From Sisyra terminalis (Eukaryota > Arthropoda > Insecta > Neuroptera > Sisyridae): 64,000 nt of DNA. Of this stretch, positions 37,501 to 49,550 are shown in pieces. Numbering within the stretch: position 1 is the first letter of the stretch; each line of letters starts with the position of its first letter. A model generated the notes under the pieces. The model was not told the DNA's origin and searched no databases. It was given only the letters and a program-made list of their open reading frames with translations. Where the stretch lies: assembly GCA_958496175.1 (NCBI GenBank), contig OY292276.1:36414449-36478448 (forward strand), given 5' to 3'. A program made the position numbers and the translations under genes.

Positions 37501-40500
37501 CTAGTACATACAATTGGAAGGAAACAGTTATAGAAGTGAATGGACTGCAGGTGGTTTATATCTTTGATGACTTTAAAAGTGAAAAATTTTACAAGTTCAT
37601 TTATTGTATTTCTCTATAGGTATAATAAAATAAAATGTTTTTTTTTAAATATATATATTTCTTTATTTTTCATAGAAAACATACAGTTTTGTTTTACACT
37701 GCTGTTCAAGTTTTTAAAATATTATTAAATAAATTACAAATATATTCATTTTTTCTTATTTACCCAAGTACATTTTTTACATTCATAACATTTGCGTAAA
37801 TTTACTTCTACATCTTGTAATAACAAATATTGTACAAATCTAGGTACTTATTTTTACTTCTTTCAAATAAAATATAAAATTAAACAATTTTTTTCTCGCA
37901 ATTTTTTAAATTATCTCTGCGAAAAATATGTCAGTACCGTCCGTACACTATTATTATACGTTTTTGTTTTCAAACATACATTACTACTACATTATACATT
38001 GTTCTTTATGCATACTGTAAAAATTGCTTGTAGTTAAAATTAACATTACTTCAGTTATTAATATATAATTTTTCTCATAGTTTCTCTTTAAACTACTCCT
38101 CCAATTGTCAAGATAATTTTTCACAAATGCTAACATAAAAGTTTTCTTTATTATTTCCTCATATAGGAACCTCCTAATTTTCGAAAATATTTATTTCATA
38201 ACTTTCTACTTAAATAATCTTGATTATATACTACAGTATTACTTCCTAAAATAGATAAATTATAATTTCTTCATCTTGCCTTACAAATAATGTTATCATA
38301 AGGTCCTTTTGTTATCTACATAGTAAATGCACTGAAGAAATTTTTCGTTAGCAATTATAAAAATATTTAACATTTTTAAATTGAGATTGAGTTTTCATAA
38401 TTTTCGCCTTTTCTTTTTCAATATTTATAATTCAAATAGTAGTAAAATGGCAAACATTGTTTACTTACGTTCCAATTCCAAAAACACAAAATTTAAGTAA
38501 TTGATTATTACCTTCCTCGTTTTGAGACATAATTTCAATAATACAACAAAGTTACTTAGTGATGACAAACTGTTACACAACCTAAAATTTTGCTGCCACG
38601 CTAACATCTACTGTGCATTTTCATGAGCCAATTAATATTTGCATTCCATTTCCCTTTTTCAAAATGTTAATGTTGATTTTAATTTTTTTTAACTTTCGCA
38701 AACTTTTGTTTTCAATTTATTTCTTTCTTTTTTTCGTGTATTACTTTCAGAAGCACCAAAATCAGGCAAAGTATTTTATTCTATTTTCTTCTTTATTTCA
38801 TTCGTTATTATTTTCTTTATTCGGTTCGTACATCGTTTAATTTTTTCTTTTTTTCCTATATTAACTTTATGGCTCCAGTTATACACTTATATACAATTTA
38901 AATTGTAAAACTAATACACAATGACACTTTTCCTAGCATTTACGCTTCCAAAACCATATTGTTTCTTCTTTTATATTACAAATAATTTGACGTAAGCAAT
39001 TTCCTTTATTAAAATATTTCCTCTTCTACATCCACTAACACATAATCATCCTTCCTGAAGTAAGTAATTAATCATTCAATTAATTCTTTTTATTTCTTAT
39101 TTCTACAGTCATTAAATATGATTTATTGTAAAAGAAACAGCCATCTTCTGATTCTGTTTCTCAAAAGTATTATTCCTTAAATTTGTTATATCTTGTTTGC
39201 AACTGAACAATATTATTTCTTTCGTTAATGTAAATTGCTTCATTAGAATTTCAATTGCTTCTTTTAATTAAGTGTTTGTATTGTCTTCTTTTTTTTGCAC
39301 TTTTCACATTTCCACACAGTACGTTATTATAGCAATGACATATTTCCAATTTTTTGGAATATATTATAATACACTACTTCTATTCGTAACATTTACGTAA
39401 ATTACTTTCAATCTACAAATTACACATAATGCATTTTTCCAATAATATCATATTTCAATCATAAAACGAATTGCACTTTCTAAAGTTCGATTTAAATAAT
39501 TCAATCCAATTCTTTATTATACCAAATCGTTCCCACATACAAATTATATATTTCACATTATTCTTCCTACTTTTAAAAATGCATTTTGTCCAATTTTATG
39601 CTTTTCTTTGGTAAACAGTTACATTCATAATTTTCATTACATACAATTTTAATAATTTTTTATATTCTAAACTACTTTACTTTATTCAAGGCTTAGACTA
39701 CTTCCATTGTTTTTTTTTTACTTTTGCTGTGGCAAAACTCACTGACCATATTATTCCTTATTACTTTCCATCACAACTGTTACAAACAACTAGGTATATT
39801 TTTTTTATTTGAGTATTATAGTTGCTTTTAAATATTTACGATATTCCATCTTATTTCTTTTACTTATTAACAAAAAATTACTAGTACTTTCGATACTTTT
39901 CAAAGCGAACCGTATCTTGTAACTTTAAATAATGTTTAAGATACAGAGAAATTTTTTTTATATCTTAGTCTGTTTCATTTTTATCACTTTCTATGCGATT
40001 AAATTTCTCATGTTCGTGCTTTAAATTTTTAACGTTTTTCTTTTCATTTTTATATTTCCAAAACTTTTTACTTTATTCGTGCGTTTATAGAATTCTCTTT
40101 AACTAATTCACTATTTATCAACTTACATTCTTTCTTTCCAATAATTAGTCTTTCAAATCTGTGTTTCATACAAATGCTTTAACTTACAGTCCCTGATGAA
40201 ATTATTAGACGTACTTAAGTATTTTTCCAATTTTATATCTTCTACTAAATTTAATTTTATAATATTTCCTTCTTGCATTACTGAAAGTAGTAGGTTTTTA
40301 GGAAATATTTCTTCTACGTAACAGTATAGTCTTCTTTATTACCCCCATTACCCTATTGTTAGGTAAAAGCCCTTATTTTAAGCCCGTTCAAAATATGTGG
40401 GCTTTGATGGCGAGAAACGTGGTTAAATAAGTGATAACATCAGAAAAATAACCCTTTGAAAAATATGCATAAATATAATCAACATTCACAAATGCAGTGG

Positions 40501-42653
40501 ACATTTTTCCTACATATACAGTACGCTGCGAATGATTGAAGCTTTAATAGCAGTAAAAGAGCTTTTAATTAAATATTAAACAATTAAGTTTGCCATAATT
40601 AAGAAGATATTTTAAATTATCGTAAAAGTTATTTTTCTGTAAATATAATTTTTTTTGCCACATTATTTGGTAATAAGTGTAAAAAATTATATCTTTATAA
40701 GAACGTTAAATCGAATAAAAAATTGTTACACAAAATGAAATAGCTATTACTTCATATTTTCCTCAAAATCTATGGTGCGTCTATTAATATAGCCGGGGAT
40801 TGTACTTCAATTCAAATTTACAAAAAGCATTTAGAAACCTTTCAACGACTTTCTCCGTCTCTATTTCCTATGCCTTACTTACAAACTACTTAACAATTAT
40901 TGTTTTATTTAATCTAAATTCATTTATACTTTACGTTCATGACTTGCAATGAAATTTATTTTGGTTCTCAATTTTATCAGAGCAAATAATACTCAATAAA
41001 TACCGTACACCTGCCCAATCCCAAACGCCTTTTGCTGAATGATGTGGTTTTTCCTTTCCGGGCGATTGTTTTCCGTGTTCATTATGAATCGCTTCTGCTG
41101 CACACGAACTTCTTGCCACGTCGACAATGCCTCCACTGCATCTATTGTAAAATATTTAATAAAATTTAATTTTATTGAACGTATTTAAATGATACTCCTA
41201 CTTTCATATTTTCAGCTATTACTATTTCATTGTAATAAATAAGATATGGGAAAACGCTATTCGTAATTTTCAGTTTTGTTCTTTTCCGTTCTACCACAAA
41301 TATAGACTTGATTGACAACAAAAATTGTAATAACTTCTTTCTGTGATCTACAGTTACCACACAGATAACTGATGTTCAAAAAAAAAAATGAAAAAATTTA
41401 CAATCATTTTTACCAATAATAGCTATTCTTCACTTTCGACAAATATCTTCATTTACCATTTCTTCAAAATAAAATGTTTGCTACCTGTTTGGTACAATTG
41501 AAAATCTTTTCTATTTCATATACATGAGTTGCAATTAAATAAAGTATCTAATCATTATTTTTAAATTAAGTATTTACATTTGTTTTGTATATTCACCGCA
41601 TCCAGCGTTACTCAGGCAGGGCTCTCCATCTTTCAAATTTCAATCGCATTCCATTCCATTTTTTCGTTTCCATTCGTGATTGTTTCTTTACCGTAGAACA
41701 TTATGAAATCATTTGCCATTCTCAATATTTCTCCTACGTTGCTTCTGCATTTGCTGTAAAATATTGATTTTAGTTGGTTTAATTTTACGAACGACAATTA
41801 TGTCACTTCAACTTCTATTATTAGATACTGCAAACTATTATAGTTCACTATAGTTAATAAATTACGATGGAAAACCAAATTGTGCAATATCTACCAAAAC
41901 CAATTGGAGTAACTCTTTCGTTTGATCTTTACTTAATATTATTATTATAATAAAAACTACATATAAGTTTCACATTACTTGGTAAAAATTTTCGTGCATT
42001 AATGATTGATTACAAAGCAGCTTTCTCTATATTCATTTAAACAACGCCAAATGTATAAGGGTACAATAACTCCACTACTTTCTACCTTTATACTACTATT
42101 TGATTACAAATAATACTGTTTCTAATCCTACTTTTTCCTTTCAATTTTATATATTCTTCTTATTTAGTCCATTTTTATTTTACATATTAAACAATTTCAT
42201 GCAATTATTCAATACTTCTAATTGCTATTTATGTAAAACGTTTTTATTATATGTTTTTTTTAATTTATTTATACATTTTATATCACTAAATATTTGTTAC
42301 TATTATTATAAATTTAGAAAACAAAATTTCATGATTTCTCAAATTAATGTGGAATTGGCAATAATTCATAAAATTTTGAAAATTATGTTTTCTTTTTCCA
42401 CAATTAAGTAATTGTTTATATTGCACAATATTTCATCATCTACAATTTGTTTTAATTTTTTACCGCTAGATTGCGCGACTCTACTACCCATTTTCCAATT
42501 TTATGACGATCGTCGTCATGAAACACTATTAAGAACGCCCAGTATATCTTTTTCTCTTCCACTTCAAAACGAGATTACAGCAGATAAGGGACAGAAAACG
42601 TGCGCACCATCCATAGCGCACCCTGCTTCCCTTCGGGGAGAGAGGTGGTTTTA

Positions 42654-42746
42654 TTTTATTTTCTTCCTTTATATTTATTTTCTTATTACCAAGAGCGATA
42701 TTTCCTCTTGATAACAAGAAAATAAATATAAAGGAAGAAAATAAAA
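42654..42746. repeat. Near-perfect hairpin with 42-bp arms
   Basis: The arms 42654-42695 and 42705-42746 are inverted copies with two mismatches, separated by a ~9-bp loop (cgatatttc). An example segment is TTTTATTTTCTTCC on the left against GGAAGAAAATAAAA on the right. Arms this clean around so short a loop suggest a recent snap-back duplication. Confidence 0.85.
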
Positions 42747-43150
42747 ACTGTTGTTTCCACTAAATAAACTTACTTTCATCGTATTTTCTTCAAAACTCTT
42801 AGCGTCTCTCATTGTTAACACTTGATACACTTTACACTTTGAAACACACCACTCTTGATCACGACTTGTACGATACTAAACATCTCCACTTCTCTCAACG
42901 TTGGATTGAAGTTGAATTGCGCGTCATTTCTAAACGAGCAACGTTATTGGTGCAATTTTGTGGAGTGTGAGTTTTTTCTCCCCAAAACTATCACTAATAA
43001 CGCCCATTTCATCGCTCTCTCTTCCACTTTACCAGTATTGCCGCGGCAGAAAAACTAAAAGTTGGTGAACCATACATTTCTTCCCCTTAACTCCTTGAGA
43101 AATATAATATTCCAACTCCCACCTTGACACTACATAGGTTTATGAATATA

Positions 43151-44253
43151 GGGACATTTCACGTGAAGCGGACAGCGAAAAAAAGTGACGTTCTCACATT
43201 TGTTCATATTCGGCATAATTATACGTAAGTATGAATGTGTGTGTCAAATATTTTTTTCGAATGCTGATTATTTGTCAAGTTATAAGCTTCTTAAGAATTT
43301 TCGTTATTTTTATTATTACATTTAAATTTTTTGTTTTCGAATATTTTTTTTTTAAATATAAATATAGCGATTTAGGCGATTTAAATAGAACATTTACTGT
43401 TCTTTCTAAATACAAAATAAAACTAGATATTTCAATTTTTTTTTATATACAAAACCGAAAGTAATCTTTTCAAATTAGAATGTGATAATATGATAATAAA
43501 AGATGTAATTGATGGACAAATACTGACCTAACGATAAAGAATGCAAAAACATCAAAATAAATTTATTTCCTTCAAATGAGGTGGTAACATGCAAATTTTT
43601 TTTCCTACATTTCAACAATTATTTATTAAAAAACAATACGAGACCTAACGAAAAAATATCGAACCTCAACTGACCTACCAAAGATCTAACGATTAAGATC
43701 ATTACCAGTTCGCAAATCCTTCGATGGGGTGCTAACTTTGCATACGTTGACCTAAGGAAGACATTGTACGACGCTTAGTACGACACGTATGTACTTTAAT
43801 TCATTTATATTCTATACTATTGCAGATTCCATTATGAAACTTCTGGTGTATTATAAATGTATTTTACTTAGGCTATATTTTGAAATAAAAAAATTAAAAA
43901 ACATAATGGTCGAAGTTACTATAATTCTAATTTGAAAAGTTTACTTCCAGTTTTGTATATTAAAAAAAATTAAAATGTCCAGTTTTATTTTTTACTCAGA
44001 AAGAACACTTAATTTTCTATTTAAACCGTCATATTTAATATCTTAAAAAAAATTAATTGGAAATTTATTTTTTCAAAAAATACATATTTCAAAAACGACA
44101 ATTCTTTAGAAGCGTTTAACTTGACAAAGAATCATCACTCGAAAAAATTTTTTTGCATACACATTCATTCTTACTAGAAATATAATTATCTCGAATATTA
44201 ACAAATTTCAGAACGTCACTTTTTTTCGCTGTCCGCTTCACGTAAAATGCCCC
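43151..44253. mobile_element. Foldback element with about 330-bp inverted arms
   Basis: The arms 43151-43480 and about 43925-44253 are imperfect inverted copies. The outer ends read GGGACATTTCACGTGAAGC and GGGGCATTTTACGTGAAGC. Further mirrored blocks include 'gcggacagcgaaaaaaagtg', 'tttgtcaagtta' and 'tttcaaattagaa'. The element is flanked by TATA on both sides, consistent with a TA or TATA target duplication. The ~440-bp centre is less biased than its surroundings and has no coding capacity. Confidence 0.75.
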
Positions 44254-46744
44254 TATACCGTCTTATTCTTTCTAGGCAGCTATATGCTGCTTTGCATTTA
44301 TTTTACAATGAAGAATTTCCATATACGTTAAATTTTCGAAGACTTCTTGTCTAAGGTAATTATAAAGAAGAACAAGTTTTTTGCAAAACTCAATTGTTAC
44401 TGTTACTGCATACTTTAACTATCCTTTCATGCTACGTTTTTCTTATCAACTGCTATGGTGCTTCAATGTTGATACTTATTTCATTGGGTTTGCATTCCTC
44501 TTTGTGTTTGTGGAGAAATATTTATTTTATGCAGATCACGTTCTTCAATTACTGCATTTCATATATTACTTCATATTCTACTTCATTGTTACACTACTTC
44601 ATTAATACTTTATTATTTTCCATTACCTAATACTAATATTTGACATTGTAAAGCATGCTAAACTCTATATTCAATAAATATTAATTTTATTTCACATTGA
44701 CATAAACGCATTGATTATCATTGAAATTATGATACATCTCTAAATTTTTTTTTACTAATTGTAACTTTATTTAAGTAAGGTAAACTTTTTTGTTTAGTTT
44801 ATTTCATTTACTTCCTTCTTAATATATTAGTTTCATTTATTATCTTTATTAATCTGTCTTGATATTTACAAAATCCAATTGTTTAAATCGGCGGCTTTTG
44901 CACATCATGTTTGTTGTACGTTAGCAATAGTGACCTCCGTATTTTCATTGATTGACTCAATAATCTTTGTGTATAGATAAACCGTACATACATATGCATC
45001 AAATAAAAATTTTAAAAACCAATCATATCAAACTATACATACTACTTCTAAATAGTAATGAATGTATTGCTATGTACGAAACACGTTCCCCTGTGTCTCA
45101 TTTATTTAATATAACAATTTATCTTAGAAATTAATAGAATATTTGTCCAGAAATTGTCTCATCTTCTTTTACGTCAAATTTCATGTCACGACAGGGCTCG
45201 ACCGATTTTTTTATATATTTTCTATATTTACATTTATACTTTATATTTTCTATGTATATTCGGTAGGCTGGAGATTCGCACGTAATGTTTATTTCATACT
45301 TTCACTAGATGACGGTATCCTTTGGTATTTACCTACATATTTTTCTCACATTTTATTTCGATACATTTTTTCTAATCATTTTAGGCTCTGCTTTTCTGTA
45401 TTATAACGCGTAGCTACCGTTTCAATATGACCTTCTTAATTATTTCATTTATGTGTTATCATTATGTATATCATTATTTAATTCTTAATTCAGAAGAGTT
45501 TCACAATTAACGTAATTTTTATATTTCATTCTGCATTTGTTACGTTCCACATCGCATCAGTGCCTGCGATTTATTTTATTTAGTGCGATTTATTTTTTTA
45601 TTTTACGAAATATTTTCTTTGCGTGTGTACTTGTGTTTACAATCGATACATAATAAGTAATGTGAAAAATATTATTTTTCAAAATTGTCACCACAACCAT
45701 TCTATAACTGCTTTTTGTAATTTATTTTTCGACATTGCAAATGTGTACCACATTTTTAATTCATTTCTTTTAAGTCGCGCGGCATGTCGTTCGAGGTTAT
45801 TGGGATTTGTGTAATCAAAACATCTTCACCTTTGTTTTTTCGTTTCATAGTGAAAGCTTCAATAACGTCCTTCCTTTATTTTTCCATCGCAATTCGGGTG
45901 TTTTCCTAAAGACATTGTTTTTTTATATCTTCTACTTCTACTCTGCTTAAGTACTCATCCCACTTTTAATTTCAGATTATGAGGTGATAATTTACATAAA
46001 CACGGCAAATTTTAAAATTAATTTAAATTTATTTAAAAACTTTTACTTTACCTCTCTCACTTAAGCGACTTCCAAGTTTGCTTTGGTTTCTATCAATCCA
46101 TAATTGTGTATGATTTTTGAAATATCCAAGTAAGAAGCTGTTCACAGGTTCTGGATTTATATCGTTGTATGATATTTAAAACTTCATATTTTTGAAGAAA
46201 ATTCAACCGAATGTATGTCTCTTTAATTTTTCAGTTGTAAATCACAAAATTCTTCTTCTAAATACTCTAAATCTTACGATATATCATGAAGTTTTTTTTT
46301 CCTCCATTTTGTTTGAGAAATTAGAGCATCAATTAAATCTTTCACTCCCGCCATGAATGACGCTTCTCTGCATTCCTAGTGGATTTTTTAAGACAATAAT
46401 CTAAAATCGACTGTTTCTTCTTTCTTATTTAATAAATTATACCTACTTTCTAACCAACTATACTTTTAATTTTTAATAAAATTTAATTCGAACTAGAAAT
46501 TTTTTTCTGGTTCAAATATCTATCCAAATATTGTAATAATAATTAAATATTGTAATGTTTGAAAGAAGTATCCTAATTTTTAATAAAGTTTATATGTATA
46601 TTCTTTAAAATAAATATAATGGTGATTCCGTACAAAGAAATCGGAGAGGACTTACTTAATTAAATCTCTCGCTTTTAAACTACAAAGGTCTTAAGTGACT
46701 GTACTGTTAATAGGAAACTGTAAATCGAGGAATATCAACAATTT

Positions 46745-46805
46745 GTTCCATACGAGATTCGAACCCAGTTTGGGAAAGCTCACTTACACCACTTGGCCCC
46801 CAGTA
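46745..46805 (-). mobile_element. tRNA-derived SINE head
   Basis: The minus strand reads GGGGGCCAAGTGGTGTAAG (box A-like) and then ACTGGGTTCGAATCTCG (a near-perfect box B). The spacing is shorter than in a real tRNA and the arms do not close, so this is a SINE head or tRNA pseudogene. Confidence 0.5.
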
Positions 46806-47900
46806 AGTCTGGTTTTATTTCTGGGCACCATATGTATTTTAACAATCTACAACAGTCGTACGGTATCAACAAAAATATCAAAACTAGTATCTAATTTACG
46901 TTTTATATTCCCAAAATATATATTCTTCAAAACGAAAGTTAAGTATTTTTTCCTTACTTCAGTCGGCATAAACCTTTCGTATCATTTATGGAAAATACAA
47001 ACTCCATGCCTGGAAAAATATATTTCATATATGTGTTTATTTTACATTTTTTTTTCATACTTTGTACCAATGTAATCATAACTCAACCCTACAACTATCC
47101 TACTCTTTAAATTTTACATTCCTCTAATATTTTTAAGTTCACATTTTTGAAGGTTTCACTTCCTTCTCGTGTGGAGTACATAAACGTTTTCTTCTTATTT
47201 TATATTTTTTAAGTGCAGAAGTTTAGTAATGTTTCAAAATAATTATTACTTTTCTCTTCGGACAACTTGTCTATATTCGGAAAAATGTTTAACATACAAA
47301 TTAACTTACAAACATTCATAACATTTTCCGACTAAGTTTTACTTTCCTACGTTCCAAATGACCAAACTTTGCTATCTAAAGGCTAAAGGCTTTTAGTAAT
47401 TTTCTACAAATAATTTTTGTTCTTTTTTTTTACGATCATTTTAAACAAATAAAAAGCAAAACATGGCTGCACTTTTCAAACATTGGTACTTGTGGCGTCA
47501 AGGGCAGATTCGGGATTTATTTTTTCTGGGGGGGGCACGATATCATCTTTCATGTAGGGTTCTAATCATATATGTTTACAAAGGGATGTAACGAAAAAAA
47601 ATTCGCAATTCCGGCCAGAAATAGACTAAGAGTTTCACTAATGTTCTTTCTGTTATTTTATTCATATATTTTCACAACTTTAATGATTTCATTTGCTTCT
47701 AAGTACTGTGACGGGATCTCCCCAATACACAAATATACCCTGGGGGACACATGCCCCCGTACCCCACTTAAATCTATCCTTGTGCGGCGTCACATCTTCA
47801 CTTCCACTTCGACCCCGAAGCTTTTTTTCAGCCTATAATAGGCTACCTACCTCCTTACTCATTACTCCTGAAGCCAAAATAAACTTCTGCCTTCATTACT

Positions 47901-49529
47901 TCTCTTAATGCACACTTGTATATATCCTTAATAGTGAAATACTATTGTTTTCCAAAAAAAAATATTTCGTAGTGAAAGTAGATATGAAAAATTTGAGATC
48001 AAAAATCATTTTTGGCTGAAAATATTTTTTTTTGAGTTACGTCATTCTGCAGACATAGGTGCGATACTGAAATGAAAATAAAAAAAAAAACAATTAGAAA
48101 TGAATTTTAAGAAAGAGTATGTGAGTAAAGTCGATGTTTTAATAAGTATCGTAAAAGCGTTGAAGAAAAAGATTTATTTTTGGAGCAAAAAACGTTCATA
48201 AGCAATGCTATAGAACAATGAGTCACATATAAAATATTATCGATGTTAAAGAAACTTGGTTCAAATTGAAGGTGGCCATGAAATTGAAAATTTAATATGG
48301 AATAGTGGCTATGAATTGTATAATGGAGAACAAATAGTAACGAAGTTATTGGCATTGTTAACATTATTGAAAATAAAATAAATAAGAAATTATTAATCAT
48401 AATTGCGGCGATCGTAACCCTTTGGTTATAGTACAAAATTTCGCTATAAACAAAAACCTAATGCACCCACATGTATAAATGGACTCCCATTGTCAATAAC
48501 GCAAACCTTATATTTTGTCACGATAATAAAATATGGTCCTTCGAATAAAATGTTAATTGTTATAAAAAATGAACCACTCAAGAGAGATAATTTATTTGCT
48601 TGAGAAATAAATCAATAGATACAAAGCTTAAATCTTTGCAATGTACTTGTATGAACCTTTTTATAAAAATTATAATACATAAAAAACGAATCAACAGGTA
48701 TTTATAGCTTAATAAAGTTATAATCGAATTGCGGCTGTTTGTTATTTTCTAATGAAAAATACTGTTATGACTTATAGGTGGAAAAGACTTTTTAAATTTG
48801 TGTCTAGAGTAATTATCATTATTATACTAAAAAAATGGTGTAAGAAAATGAAGAAATACGTAAGAGTAAATTTTTAAATTCTAAAAAAAATATATTTTTT
48901 TAATGTTAAAGATCGTTTAAATTTCCAATCGCCAGTTGTCGGCTAACATCTGACATGTAAATATTGTATTTTTAAAATAACCGATATCTTATAAATGAAT
49001 TATATGAAATAAATTTAAAATTTAATGACGCGGAAATTTCTTTTTTTTACCAAGTTAGAATATTAATCGTTAGGAAAATGAAAAAAGGTCCACAAGTATT
49101 TTTTCCAATTACAAAAATATAAATTTTTCATCGTTGAAGAAGTGAAATATTTTTAAAAATCTTAATATTCGAGTCTGCTAGTTTTAAATTCATTTGCAAT
49201 GTCAACAACGACAACAGGGAGACAATTCTCCTCACTAAGCTATCCCCACTTCACCACTTACAAAGGAAAGAATAGTTGGCCTTGAAACACCCCAAAATTA
49301 CATTGTCTGTCTTGTCTGTGCTTGTTAACACCATCTATCAATTAAAAGCAGAACATAAACGCAGTCGTTGTACGTCCTGCGGTGATTGTGTCGCGAACAG
49401 TAAGGAACGTTTAGAACCCTTAGAACTAATAAAAAACCGTTCTTCGTCCATGACCCCAGGTGCGCCAATCGTATTATAGGAAAAAATGAAAGACCTGTTG
49501 TGGAAATCTATCTCTTTTAACATATGGAC
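47901..49529. other. Left flank of the P element
   Basis: AT-rich sequence. The last ~330 bp is less AT-rich and has an open frame with CTSCGDC (49276-49479, +). It has no ATG and no recognised domain, and I would not call it a gene. Confidence 0.5.
49522..49529. repeat. 8-bp target-site duplication, left
   Basis: ATATGGAC directly precedes the left end of the P element and is repeated exactly at 57777-57784. An 8-bp duplication is the hallmark of the P superfamily. Confidence 0.9.
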
Positions 49530-49550
49530 CAGGGCCCGTTCACTCCATAT
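49530..49550. repeat. P element terminal inverted repeat, left
   Basis: It begins CAGGGCCCGTTCACT and is inverted relative to the right end at 57762-57776. Confidence 0.85.

Larger units (their letters stand above)
37500..47900. other. About 10-kb gene-free tract with strong strand composition bias
   Basis: The plus strand is rich in T and C and poor in G over about 10 kb. Hand counts: 42121-42180 has 11 C and 1 G; 44581-44640 has 12 C and 1 G. For contrast, 10081-10140 has 7 C and 11 G. Open frames here are T-rich (Phe/Leu/Ile/Tyr-rich translations) and look like compositional artefacts. Phrases such as 'cataacatttgcgtaaattta' and 'ttcgtaacatttacgtaaa' recur in degenerate form. Inserted elements at 43151-44253 and 46745-46805 interrupt the bias. 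No gene is recognised. Confidence 0.6.

Noticed and set aside
37500..47900. Mitochondrial or bacterial insertion as cause of the strand bias
   Set aside because: No recognisable mitochondrial or bacterial genes or rRNA are present over 10 kb.
49276..49479. Open frame with CTSCGDC near the P element
   Set aside because: Starts without ATG, cysteines do not form a known finger, and the opposite strand is equally open.
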